A DNA stretch of 64,000 nucleotides, from contig CM030941.1 of NCBI GenBank assembly GCA_018136815.1, positions 3,771,608 to 3,835,607 of the forward strand, in the 5' to 3' direction. The translations under genes and the position numbers were made by a program. The DNA comes from Isochrysis galbana (lineage: Eukaryota > Haptophyta > Isochrysidales > Isochrysidaceae). The stretch's first letter is position 1, and the number at the start of each line of letters is the position of its first letter. Under the pieces are notes generated by a model. The model worked only from the letters and a program-made list of their open reading frames with translations, made no database searches and had not been told where the DNA came from. Positions 21,397-32,677 of this stretch are shown one piece after another.

Positions 21397-24376
21397 TCAT
21401 TCTCTGTTCATGGATTCTCTAGATGAGTGAGAGTTAGGGCGCCGCCGAGAATAGCTATAGCAAGCAAACAGAGCAAGTATCCCGGAGGTGTGTAGTGCCA
21501 CGCCGCGAGTCTTGAGGCCGGCGGCGCCAAGATTGACCAGTTCGGTGAGCAGAGCCGTAGGTACAAGCAATGGGAAGAACCACATCTGTGACTCGCTCGA
21601 TATGCCGATATCGTCCAAAACCTCAAAAGCCCAAAATGGGTCACGGAAGAACCCAAAGCCTTGTGGAATGACCGGCACGCCTAGCGAGAAGCGGGCGTGG
21701 GCGTAGGCGCGCACCACACGCCAGACCACACGCGGCACGTGGTCGTTGTAATCCGATACAAGCACCCCGTCGGCAAAATAAGCGCCGCCAGCAACAAGAG
21801 GGTGGAATGCGCCCACCTCCACCTACGGGAAGTGCCGGGTGAAGCGTGAGTCGGCGCGAGCACATGGAAGCGCAACGAGCCAATGCGGTGGCGCAGTCAC
21901 GAGGTGAGCGTGAGTCGGCGCGAGCACATGATGCGCTAGGAGCCAATGCGGTGGCGCAGTCACAGGGTGAACGTGGGTAGGCGCGTGCAAACGATGCGTA
22001 AGCCAGACGATGAGGTTGAGCGTGAGATTCCATAACCAAGAAAGAGGAAATCAAAATGTGCCAAGAACGCCCCTGGGCCTCTCCAGCAGTCAGCTTGATT
22101 GCCTTGACTCCGAACCCTCGCGCACCGTTTTGCGCACAGATTCGACGGCGACTTCCCCAGCGGGGGAGTGGATATAATCGCCACGAGCGATCCTCGCGGG
22201 AGAGCTTTCTTTTCCGTTGGCGAAGAGCCAGTGCTCCTTCGAAATGGCAAGGCTTCCGTCACGGGTGTCCAGGCGGACATACGGGAATAGCCCATCCTCC
22301 CTACGAGCACCATGCGCCCAGTGTAACTCTTGAGCGCGCGACATCTCCAATTGTGCGACATGCGATGCGAGCCGTGGCGGAGGGTGGTTTTCAAAGGTGC
22401 GGTGGATGGTGGCTTTCCTTGACGCGCAAGCAAGCGTGGTGGGCACATGCGCACTCTGCGTGCAAAAGGCCAATCACAGGCTGGGGCCCCGACGGCGTCA
22501 GGACGATGACACCGGGACGGATGGTGTCCATGCGTTGCCAACTGCCATCGGCAAGAAGTATAGTGGAAGCGGACGGATGGCAACCGGAAGATATACTGCA
22601 GCCTTGATCCCCATTGCAATCTGTGGCGTGGCCACCTGCACAATTGCAAACGCTGGGGGTGTTCGTCACAGGATTGGCAGCCATGCCCGCTTTCAGGTAG
22701 GAAGATCCTGCACGGTTCATCCAGCTCGCCTGCAATTGGACACAAAAACCGTCGCGTCAGGACGTAGAGGGTAATGAATGATGGAGGCGTGCAAGTGCTT
22801 ACCAGCTCTGTGCCCGTGTTGACTACCAAAGTCGCCTTGCATTGGTTGCTGCGGGCGTCGGCCAAGAGGGGGTCACGGTGGATGTTAGAGAAAGTGTGCA
22901 TGAGAGGGCAAGTAAAACTCCGAGCTGGAATGGTATCACCTGGGGCAATAACAACTATAGACGCACACTCCAGAGCCGAGGGCGTTGTAGCAGTTGGCAT
23001 TCTCTTGGCAATTCTCGCACTGCGAGGTGCACGACGTAGTACTTGTTGAGACCTGACCTGCTGCGTGCAACTCGCTTGCTATGGTGTCGAACCACGAGGG
23101 CGACGCCCAGCTGCAGGATGCAGTTTGTTGTACATTGACTTGGCAGTTGATTATCGGCTGCATAGGGCCCAACCCATCGCTCGCCACGGTCGCCCACTTG
23201 CTGATGTCGAATCCCTGAGTCGTCGTACTCATGCGAGTCCACAGCCCTGGATCCACGGTGCAATGTCGATCGCCTGGAGCAGTAAGGTTCAGCGCCCAAT
23301 ACTGCGCTTCGAGCGCGGTGAGAAGCGGGCAAGCCTCCAAGCACGCTGCAATGCACTGCAAACGGGAGGCAAGAGGAGGCTGCTTCTCGAAAACCAGTGC
23401 AGAGCGGCGGTCTGACGCAGGCGCAACAGGCGCGCACCTCCTGAAACGACGACGCCAAGGGCGAGCAATTTGCCTCACATGCTTGAAATGTCCCGCCGGT
23501 ACATGGGCTCGGTGGTGGCGGCAGCGACGCGGCTGGCGACTCGGGCGACGGAGGCGGCGGTGACGCGCACGGTCGATCGTTCTGCCAGGCAGAGAGCACA
23601 GCGGTGACGTGAGGACCATAGCTGCCGGTACGGATGTTGGCTCTGATGGTTGACATCAAGTTTGGTTGTGCAACGGTCGCCGCAGTCTCAAGTGTCAGCA
23701 ATGCAAATAGGCCCAACGCGGCTATCTCCGGCACCATCTCAAAAGCGCTTAGAGCTGGAAAGGGATATTCCGGTGGACCGGCAAGTTTGAGCTGCAGTTC
23801 ATCCAGGCTCCTGTTTGCGATGGCAGCAGAGCTGAGGCAGGATGTCTGCAATTGCATCAGTACATAGTCGACAAGCAGGTGGGAGGCCTCGCCGTACAGG
23901 TTGGCTGCTATTGAAGTGGCATTGGTTTTTGCCGGATCCACGAGACCCGGGTAGTCGTATGTCCAGCTCTCGCAGCCGGGTGCGGAGCGCGCGCGCGCGA
24001 GCACGTAAGCCAGATACTCGTCGAGCCGCGGGTCGCTCGCGCCATTCGGGCACTGGCTGGGCTCGCACTGCGAGGCGAGCTTTAGGAAGGAACTCGCGCT
24101 GTTGCAGCGGACGACCCACCCCCAAATGCGCTGGCCCATGTAGTCGCGCACGTGCGAGCAGACGGAGCCTTGTGCGGCGCAAGCCTTCTGTATCGAAGGG
24201 AAATCGCCACCAGCGAGGAACTGGTGGAAGGCGAGGCTGCAGCTGGAGGCGCTAGGTACGGGCGTCGAGCAGGGAGGCACGCCACCGGCGATGTCGCCGA
24301 GGGGAGGTTGCGCGCCTAGAGAGCCGAAGAGAGGCGAACGAGCGCACAGCGAGACCAGGGTGGCGAAGGGGAGCAT
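21397..24376 (-). CDS. Secreted multidomain protein with C-terminal hedgehog/intein (Hint) domain
   Basis: Predicted 781 residues; minus-strand exons 24376-23438, 23355-22940, 22917-22803, 22729-22455, 22300-22126 and 21822-21397. An N-terminal signal peptide (MLPFATLVSLCARS) precedes a Cys-containing domain, a Ser/Pro hinge (CASPPPPSPESP) and Cys-rich modules. A Hint domain follows: GCHPSASTILLADGS with the nucleophile-position Cys, PGVIVLTPSGPQPVIGLLHAE, then ISKEHWLF with the block-B His, and the terminal block GAFHPLVAGGAYFADGVLVSDYNDH. After it comes a roughly 90-residue tail with hydrophobic stretches (FPLLVPTALLTELVNL, SGILALFACYSY), probably membrane-associated. Hint domains catalyse self-splicing or cleavage; activity is inference. 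The 22-base step between exons 2 and 3 is unusual and may be a frameshift instead. I do not recognise the N-terminal domain. Confidence 0.78.
21839..22026. repeat. Intronic minisatellite in the Hint gene
   Basis: Plus-strand units start GTGAAGCGTGAGTCGGCGCG at 21839, GTGAGCGTGAGTCGGCGCG at 21904, a diverged GTGAACGTGGGTAGGCGCG at 21967 and a stub at 22015. The first two share CCAATGCGGTGGCGCAGTCAC. The array lies wholly inside the last intron (21823-22125). Confidence 0.85.
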
Positions 24377-24459
24377 GAGGCGAGGTAGCTCTCGCCGGCG
24401 AGAGAGGAGAAGTGAAGGGCGAGGAGGCGGCGGTGGAGAGAGGAAGGTAGATGACGAGC

Positions 24460-27169
24460 CCTCTGCGGGCCCTCCGTTAGCCCTCTGTACCTGCTGTATC
24501 TGGGAGCTGGGGGGTTACAGGGGATCCGCCTGTATCTGGCGCGTTCTCGAGAGACGGTGTCCCGTATCTCCGTTGGGGGCGCGTGAGGAACACGCACGAG
24601 GCGCCCCATTTCCCGCTGGAGATTGGATGCGCGCGATTGCGTCGCCGCCCGCTGTGAGGGGAAGCGTCTGCTCCCTCTCTCTTTCTCTTTGCCGCCCCAT
24701 TCCTTTGCCCGCCCCCCCCCCCCCCCGGGGAGTCCGAGAGAGGGAGGGGAGGGGAGGGAGGAGAGGGGGAGAAGAACACGGTGGGACCGAAAAGGGAGAG
24801 AGAGGGAGGGAGAGGGAGAGAGAGAAGGGGAGAAGAGAGAGGGAGGGGAGGGGAGGGAGGAGAGAGGGAAAAGAACACGGTGGGATCGAAAAGGGAGAGA
24901 GAGGGAGGGAGAGGGAGAGAGAGAAGGGGAGATAAGAGAGAGGGAGGGGCGGCGGACTGACTCGAAGCTCTTGGATGGAACAGCCCTTCCCTTTCTGAGG
25001 AGTCGGAATGCCAATCTCGGGCGCGTCCGGACTCGACCGCCCGCCCCCCCCCCGGCCCCCCCCCCCGCCCCAGTTCCCCCCCCCCCCCCCCCCCCCCCCC
25101 GCGCGGGGGTTAGCGGGAGGCTTCATCACGCCCGACGCACAGGCCAAGCGAACCGCTGCTGTGTCTCAGCACTCATTCGCGGCGGGCTCATCAACTCGGA
25201 GGTTCCCCCCCCCCGCCCCCCCCCCCCCCCGCCTCTCTCTCTCCCTCTCTCTCCCTTTTCGGTCCCACCGCCTCCCTCCCCCTCTCTCCCTCTCCCTCTC
25301 CCTCCCTCCCTCTCTCTCCCTCTCGCTCTCTCTCCCTCCCCTCCCTCTCTCTCTTTCTCCCTCTCTGTCCCTCTGTCCCTCTCGCTCTTGGACTCTTTCA
25401 ATCGCTCTCTTCTCACTCTCCATCTGCTGCCATGCTGCTGCCGCTGCTCACGGTGCTCTGCGCTCCGCGGCCGCTGCTGCCGCATGCGCGTCCGTTGCGG
25501 CTGCCGCAGTTTGCGAGCGTGCCCATCAACCTGGCAGGCTGCGACGCCTCGATCCACGGCGCCTTCCTCGTGCACCAGGGCGCGCCCTTCCACCACGTGG
25601 AGTGCGTGGGTGGCGTGCTGCTCGTGGACGGCGTATGGGTTTCTTCGGGCCAGCTGGGGGTCACGCGCGCGCTCAGCTTCTATCACGCGCCGTCGGACGC
25701 GTACGTCGTCGTCGCCGAGTTCCCGCCCGTTGGCACCGCCACCAACGTACCTGTGGCTGGCAGGACTGGCACCATCTACCTCAGGGCAAACAACTTCACG
25801 CGCCTCTACGCGACCTCGCTTCCACCGCAGGTGGGATGCACCCGTTCACAGCGGTCAGCTCGGCTTCATCCGCCCTTCGCACTCCCGCCGACTGCCGCTT
25901 GTACCTCATCCCCACCGCAGCCGCGCCGCAGCCACCCCCCTCCAAGTGAGGGTGCGAGCGCAGCATGGCGCGGGGCGAGGGTGAAGCGGAAGGTGGAGGA
26001 TGGAGGGTAGCAGCCGGCGGGCAGGGCTCGGACTGGGAGCACGGGCTTAGCCCGAGCCAGACACCGGTGCGAACGGGCGCTTCGCCCTCATCCGAGTCCT
26101 CTCAGCCGCACCCGCCGGAGCTGACCGATGCTCCCCTCGCCACAGTTGTACGACATCACAGAGGTAGCCACGGGCAAGTTTTGGTACACATTCGAGGTGC
26201 AAGCGGTACTAGGCGCCGTCGGGATTGAAGCGCATTATGCGCTCCTCGAGAACACGGGCTACAGCTTGGCGAACGCAACGGAGGTGTTCGCCTCCCCGCG
26301 CAGCATCAACACATACAACATCACGTTCAACCGCAACTGGCCGGACTCCGGCAACGGCGAGTACATCGCAGCCGATCTGTACACAGTCGATGGCCCAGTC
26401 GTTTTCAATCAGTATATCCAAGGCGTCGCTTATAAGTGAGGGTTCGCGCACTTAAATGTGAACGTGGCGCATTGAGCTTGATTGAGGGCTCACATGCTTG
26501 AGTGTCAAGTGCAAAGCACAGTCTCTGGGCGGACTGCGCCAATTGATGTCTTTGGCCGCCGAGTTCTCACTCGCTTGTGCTCTTGCTGCAGGTACAACGC
26601 CACCATATGCGCCTGCTTCTGGAACGGCACTGCGTGCGCCAACTTCTGCGAGGCGAATTCGACATCACTCGGCTTTCGTGGCGACGCCATCGATGTCAAG
26701 GGGCAGCTCCGCAAATCGGTGTACGTCCCTGCAGTGGGGTCTCCGCCTCCACTGACTCCGGCACAGCTGAAGCAGCTCCGAGACGTTGACTCGGTGGGCG
26801 CCGCGCTCGTCTCGGCCGGGGAGATCGACTCGCGGCCCTTGTACGTCGTCGGCGTCTGCGATGCCACGGAAGCGCTGACTTTGATCGAAGGCATCGTCAG
26901 CATTTCATCAGGCAACAGCCCTGCATTCCAAACGTTCTGGGGCATGGGCTGCGGGACAGCAATTGGCAAGACAGCGCCGTTTTGGCAGCAAGAGGCGCAC
27001 ACATACCTCACCAAGACTATGCTCTGGTGGATGTCGAGCAAGCCGAACATTTGTGCTGCCTCCAGGCCCGACACTTGCTCTTTCTGCAACGTCTCGTCCG
27101 CGGAGGCTGCGCAGTGCCTAAAATCACCCGACGGCAAACCCAGTCCGGCGTCCAATACATCTGTTTACG
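24460..27169 (+). repeat. Inverted duplication, arm A
   Basis: This 2.7-kb segment is nearly identical, in inverted orientation, to 38533-41230. It covers about 970 bases of purine/pyrimidine-rich upstream DNA plus exons 1-3 and introns 1-2 of gene A. Similarity starts at CCCTCTGCGGGCCCTCCGTT on the outside and ends at the exon 3 donor. A block within exon 3 (about 26865-27060) is clearly diverged although both sides match. Confidence 0.88.
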
Positions 27170-30100
27170 GTAGGTACCATCCGGAGATCGCCGCAGCAGT
27201 AGGCCAGCCGCACGCGGCTGGGGCTGAGCCATGTCCTTTCTGACCGCACATTTGTACGTTTCCCCGCGCAGACTTATACTTGCGAGCAGGCCAAGTACCG
27301 ATACCGGAATGTGCATCGTGCGGCAACAGCCCTTCATGCCTTGACTATTGCATGCCGAACGAGATTGTGGACGCCGTTCTCCACGGTCCGCTTGCTCAAA
27401 ACATCTCTCAGTATCTGACGGTGCGCCTGCTTATTCCGTCGTGTCTGCAGAGATCATCTCGCCGCCTATTGATTCCGCCCTCCAAGCGTTACGTTCGCAG
27501 GATCTGGCATATAGCACAATTTCTCTCCAGTACCTGTCGATCCCCAAGTCGCCTGGATTCAACGACCAAATGTGGCACGCGTGCGTCGCACCGGTCGCCC
27601 CTCCAACATATCGCAATTCACGCTTGCCCGAACGAAACATAAGACGCCTGTTTGCGGGCACGGTGGCCTGCGGCATTCAGCAGCTTGTCACTGAACCCGG
27701 CGTGGCTCCTCCTTGGCTTCCTCTGAGATTCCCACCCTCCTTTCCAGGTGGGACGGAGATCGACGAGACGCACACGTCGCAGGCAAGCACAGCGATCGTC
27801 TTGACAGACTTAAAACCTTCTTCCAACTTGGTATGCCCACAATGACGGGGTATACCGCGCTGGGCGAAGTCATCACTCGCTACGTCCTCAAGATCGAGCT
27901 CGCGAAGCTGCTCAAGATCAGAGCAAATATTCCGGCTCCTCTCCAGAATAGCCCGTGCTTGGTGCGGACCAGTGGGTACTTCGGCGTCGCTCTACTGGAT
28001 GCCCCCAACACAACAGCGTTTGGAGAAGCGCTCTACAACTGGGCTACCAGTCCCAACTTTCAGCAGCAGAATCTGCAGCAGCTGGCCCTTCACTGCCAAT
28101 TGCGAGACCGGGTGAACCACATGCTGGACATGTTGGCGCCGGACAATCCGGAGTTTGTTCTCAAGCTCGGCAACAAGGTGGCCGCACTTTCGCTTTCAAA
28201 TTACGCCGATGGCGTGCAATTTCAGGTGATTGTGATAGTCCGGGTCCCCGCCATTATAGTCGCAGCAGGCGCATTGTCTTTAAGCGCGGCTGACTGGTCA
28301 CGCCACGTGTGCGCCCAGGACCCGAATAAGCTGCATGCCTATCTCGTGGAGTACCTAGACACGCATTTTCGTCTAATGTACGAGTGCCGCGACACCAGCA
28401 ACAAGATGCCAGCCTGCAACGAGATCAATGCCATGGACCAGGGTCTCCGAAACGAGTTGTATTTTGAGTACAATCGGACGCTCGCTGAGTGGAATGTCCA
28501 GATGAGCGCGTATGCTGCATCCCAGATCAGTTTCCAGATCTCGGAGCGTGTCCGCGAGATCAGCACTCTTGTGAGCGATGGGGGCACGGCAATGTCCAAC
28601 ATGTGCGCCGCGCTCCCAGCCTACCTGGCTCGCTCACGTCCTGAGAGAAGGTCGCACACTGCGCGCGATGCACATGTGCATCAGCTTGATCGCGCAATTG
28701 CCGCGCAGAAGTGAGCTGACGTGGGCCCCACGCGTTCCACCGCGCAGTGTCCGAGTCCTGGATACGGTGCTGCCAAATGACCCTGTCGGTTCTGTCATAA
28801 TGAAAGGGATCTTGTCTGCTGCGCGCCTCGCGGGCATCACCTTGTTTGCTTCAAACTTGGTCTCGTTGGTGGTGCAATCCGGCGGCTGGAATAGATTGAC
28901 CCCTGCACAGCAAACGCAATACATACTGCTCTCCATCTCATTTGGATTCCAAGCTCTGAAGGACGCAAAATATGCTGGCACACAGACCTTCAAGTTATTG
29001 AAATGGTCGGGTGCGAGAATCAAAGGCGGCGTGCGGACCCTCTACCGCAATCTTTTTGGCCCAGGTGGAGAACCATCTGATATCGCGATCGCCAACCCTG
29101 AGTATGCGCGAGTACCTGGCGATGTTGTGGACGTCCTGTCGTTTTCGAAAGAAGAGGTCGTCGCCCGGTACCTTGTCTCCGGGGCTGAAAGCTTCGCTGA
29201 TCCATTAATATTTGTATATGGATCCGGAGCATTGAGCCCCGCGGAAGCAGCACTGGTAGCTCAATGGCTGTATGAGCAAGCGGGGAAGTTAGCCATGCAT
29301 CTTGCCTCTACGATATCCAGGATGTGGGCCAGTTTGATCGCCACCGCCAAAAGTGTGAGCCAAGCAACCGTCGCATTCCTCGAAGACGCCTATCGGTTCA
29401 TAAACGTTCGGACGGTAGGGCGGATGGCGTCTGCAGGGAAATATGTGGCTGACCGGGGGGGTGTCAACCCTTTCAGGCGCAAGATACTGGACGGCGCTGC
29501 CCTAGAACCGGATCCCCAATTGTCCGAATTTGTGGGTGAGGGAGTGAACTTCGCCTTCATGGTCTATGCCACATATGAAGCTAGTCTGAGCCTTTCAGCT
29601 GACACAACGAGCTGCACGAATCCGAAATTCAAGGCGCGGAATGATTGCAGCACCCTCATCAATCTCGACATATCTTCGATGGTTCTAGATGGCTTAGCGG
29701 CAACCGCTGCTTCTATTGTTATGATGGGCGCATTACTTGGATTGGCCGCTGTAACCGCCATTCCCGTCCTGGGCGCGCTATTTGCCATCGCCGGTGCGGT
29801 CTTGACAATCGTACGAGCTTTCCTCATTAAGCCGCCGTCGCCGCCCGCCCCACCGACGCCGGCGTCGATTGAAGCGTCCAATCTCCTCTTCATCCCATTC
29901 GTGGATAACTACTTGCCGACACCAGAGCAAATCCCCGGGTGGTATGCGCATCTCGTGAGGGAAGCTGAGAATGCTGCCGCCAACGCAACTGCACCTAAAG
30001 CGCCTCCTCTCCCGCCCGCGCCACCGCCGCCGCCGTTCCCACCACCTCCGTCTCCCAGCCCACCGGCACCACCATCCCTTCCGCCACGACCCCCCTACTC

Positions 30101-30242
30101 TCCACACCCGAGTCCCTCTCCACCACCTCTGCCTTGTACGGGCACAGACTTCACGACGTGCGTGCAGGCGTGCGGCACACCAACGCCAGCGTGTGTAGAC
30201 CATTGCTTCCAGTGCTTTCCACCCTCTCCGCCGCCGGCTTAG
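25432..30242 (+). CDS. Gene A: secreted/membrane protein of unknown function with proline-rich Cys tail
   Basis: Predicted 1250 residues; exons 25432-25830, 26146-26435, 26592-27169, 27272-27420, 27501-27580, 27748-28225, 28319-28602 and 28748-30242. A signal peptide (MLLPLLTVLCAP) precedes a jelly-roll-like N-part with several N-glycosylation sequons (NNFT, NATE, NITF). A Cys module (CACFWNGTACANFCEANS) and further Cys pairs follow, then a long helical middle part. Near 29686-29830 is a hydrophobic hairpin (IVMMGALLGLAAVTAIP and VLGALFAIAGAVLTIV). The protein ends in SNLLFIPFVDNYLP, a proline-rich hinge and a terminal Cys module beginning CTGTDFTTC. The seven exon lengths before the last match gene B exactly, which supports the splice model. 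No known family is recognised. The tail module resembles that of the neighbouring Hint protein. Confidence 0.82.
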
Positions 30243-31002
30243 CAGTACGCAGAACCGAGAGTCACGCCCTGTGGCGAGTGTTTCTTCGCTCCTGCTTGTC
30301 CGGAATCAGCTGGTTGGAGCTGGCGCGAGCCCCCAAGTCGGAGAATATGGGATGCGTATGGCTTACCGTCGTGATGATGCAGAGCATCCTTGCAAAGATG
30401 CTGCATACAATGCAGACCCGTATGCAATCGTGCAACTTTCAAGGCAGGATGGCATTCTTCAGTCGTTGCGCTGGTAGTGCTTCCCGCAAACCGAGTGACA
30501 CGTCCACCATGCATTCTGTAAGGGAGAAATGTTTGCGCCTGTATTGTGAGCCAAGCATGTACTAGATGCGCCATGCTTGCCCCATGTGTCGTGCTGTGCC
30601 AGGTGCCTTCAGCTCCCAAGCTACAGAGACTAGCTGTGTTATCTGCGGAATGGAACCTATGCATTCGGACGGGCTTTGTGGCTGTTGACGAAATGGCTAT
30701 CGATAGCTATCGACGGACCAAAAAAATACTTCTTAATATTCGCGCCTCGCAAAAACTATTGATATAGTGCTTGGCCTATGGAGCGTGCCACGACCGCTCC
30801 CGAGCCCCAGGCGACCACGGCCACTGCGCCCCACCTGGCACGCCCCACGCCGCCCGAGGCGGCTCGTCAGAGAGCCCTCTCGAAGCCCATCCAAGCCACG
30901 CAAGCGCGGGGTGGCGAGCACTGGCACTGAACAAGTTGCTACCACGGCTCTGCGTAGCATGCAGGGGGTCTTTGATCTTTGAGACCCCTCCTACAGTGGG
31001 AA
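30243..31002. other. Intergenic region with a degraded repeat
   Basis: Past the gene A stop there is no supported frame. Around 30778-30930 is a GC-rich stretch starting GGAGCGTGCCACGACC that resembles the start of element X read from its hairpin end, too diverged to delimit. Confidence 0.45.
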
Positions 31003-31004
31003 AT

Positions 31005-31545
31005 CCTCAACTATCAGTAAAACTGCGATAGGGTCATTGGGGCCTCGCTCCCCCCTTCCTCCAATGCAGACACCCCCTGGGTGGGCCTGCACACTCAACC
31101 TCAGCCCCTGCCCGCTGGCAGGGGCTAAGCTGACATCATTCATCGCGCCAGATCCACGCCAAGCGCGCGCCGCGCGCCGCATGCATCCGCCTGAATTGGC
31201 CCTCGCTCGTACTGACTCGCCCCTCACCACTGACCACTGAGCCACAGATCACCTGAGCCGCCAGGGAGGCACCCAGGGCCAGCGAGGCCAGCGAGGGAGA
31301 GGCAGGGGAGGCCAGGGGCCCAGCCCCAGCCTCCACTGCCGGCCCCTGAGCTGGCCTAGCTGGCCCTCTGGGGGGACCCGAGACCCGAGGGTCCCCTTAG
31401 AGGGTGGCCATGGCCATGGATGGCGCTCGCAGGCATCGCACGCCCACAAGAGAACGAAGAGAAGGACTAGAAAAGAACGACAAAAAAACGACACAATTCG
31501 ACCCAAGAAAAGGTAATACTGACGCCTGTTTACGATTTACGATAA
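31005..31545 (-). mobile_element. Non-autonomous repeat element X, diverged inverted copy 3
   Basis: On the plus strand it begins with a hairpin-type end (CTATCAGTAAAACTGCGATAG then GGTCATTGGGGCC). It carries the reverse complement of the X body (GCCAGCGAGGGAGAGGCAGG, then CCCAGCCCCAGCCTCC, then GAGCTGGCC) and finishes near a CCTGTTTACG word that matches the complement of the left end. Divergence from copies 1 and 2 is considerable. Confidence 0.5.
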
Positions 31546-32164
31546 GTTTACATGTCGACACCTGACGCGATTGGCGGGCACGCGAAAGGGCGGCACCAAG
31601 GCACCAAACGAAAATGACTGAAGGACGGGGGCCACAAAACAAGAAGACAAAATAAAAAATAAGGTAAGCGACGCGCGCGTTTACGTTTGTCCGTAGAGAT
31701 AGAACTGACAGGCCTGCCCCAGCCCGCCCCCCACCCGCCTGGCGCCCGTCGTAGTGCGTAGTGCACGCGGGCCCACCCCCCGTAGGGGGGGGTAGCGGGA
31801 GCGGGGATGAGAGAGTGGGGTATAGGCGATGGCGAGTGAGATACCGGGGTGTGTAAGTCAGTAGCACGCTCAACTAGCTGATCCGCCAGCGCCGCACTCC
31901 GCTCCACGCCCCGTCGCTCTCTTGTCGGCATTCTCTTCCTTGTTCGGTCTGCAACCTAGAACCTAGTCTGGAGATCCAAGCATTAACCAACTCGATGGGA
32001 GTGGCTTATATAATAGCCGGGGGACCCGAGACGGAACACTCCTAAGACGGACCCCACCGTGGCTAGGCGAACACGCACCACACACGGGGACGCACCAGCG
32101 ATGGTTAAGTGAGGAAAAGACGTAACAGCTCGGACTCCACCGGCCAAGGGACTACGTAAATACA
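31546..32164. other. Intergenic repeat-like region, no gene
   Basis: GC- and A-rich alternating sequence with TTTACG words and an AGGCCTGCCC block (about 31710) that also opens the two repeats further right, suggesting an older third copy of those. Confidence 0.4.
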
Positions 32165-32377
32165 AACAACAGGCCTGCCCGGAACCCACACTCTGAACCA
32201 GGCATAAGGTAGCGCACCTGGGCCGAACCCCGGATACCAACGACATAGGAATGACGGGGGGAAGGGGAGGGGGTGGAGGAAAGGGAAAAGAAGGGCGATG
32301 TCGATAGAGATAGGGGAATGCCCTAGTTTAGTAGGTGTGTAGCCCAGAATCTTCAGATTTTTTTTTGACACATACAC
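32165..32377. repeat. Direct repeat R, copy 1
   Basis: Shares with 32678-32883 the ordered blocks CAGGCCTGCCCGGA, GGTAGCGCACC, a GGAATGA(C/G)GGGGGGAAGG G-rich stretch and TAGTAGGTGTGTAGCCCAGAA, ending in a T-run and GACAC. No coding potential. Confidence 0.75.
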
Positions 32378-32477
32378 ACATCAGAAGGCACCTACAAAGT
32401 GTGTTGTATTGTATATGGTATCGGTATCGGGTGCTGCGACTTTTTTGAAACAAGTTTCTTGACACCCCCTATCTCAA

Positions 32478-32540
32478 CTATCGTTATAAACGATAGGGTC
32501 ATGGAGCGCGCCACGCTCCCTCCCTCTCTCGCCGCCCGCG
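32478..32540. repeat. Hairpin-ended repeat terminus (shared with 11.1 kb)
   Basis: CTATCGTT-ATA-AACGATAG is a perfect 8-bp-arm hairpin followed by GGTCATGGAGCGCGCCACGC and a CCTCCCTCTCTCGCCGCC stretch. The same block is found at 11123-11190 and inverted at 19325-19395. Confidence 0.75.
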
Positions 32541-32677
32541 AAGCTAGGGATCGAACACCAAATAGCGAGGGAGACCGCAAGGCAAACGTGAGAGCGGCGA
32601 AGAGCACGCCAAGACACCACATTAGGGACAACTACAACACGCGAGGCCTGAACTAACCAAAGACATAGACCCAAAAG

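Noticed and set aside
21839-22026. Possible CRISPR-like array of spaced repeats
   Set aside because: Units are adjacent, degenerate and intronic in a eukaryotic gene, with no spacers or cas genes.
24291-24935. Arg/Glu-rich frame opposite the start of the Hint gene
   Set aside because: Formed by GA-rich simple sequence and antisense to the signal-peptide exon.
28226-28318. Reading through the 93-base segment as coding in gene A
   Set aside because: It has no stop, but the corresponding gene B segment is 111 bases and unrelated, while flanking exons align perfectly; it has GT-AG borders, so it is treated as an intron.
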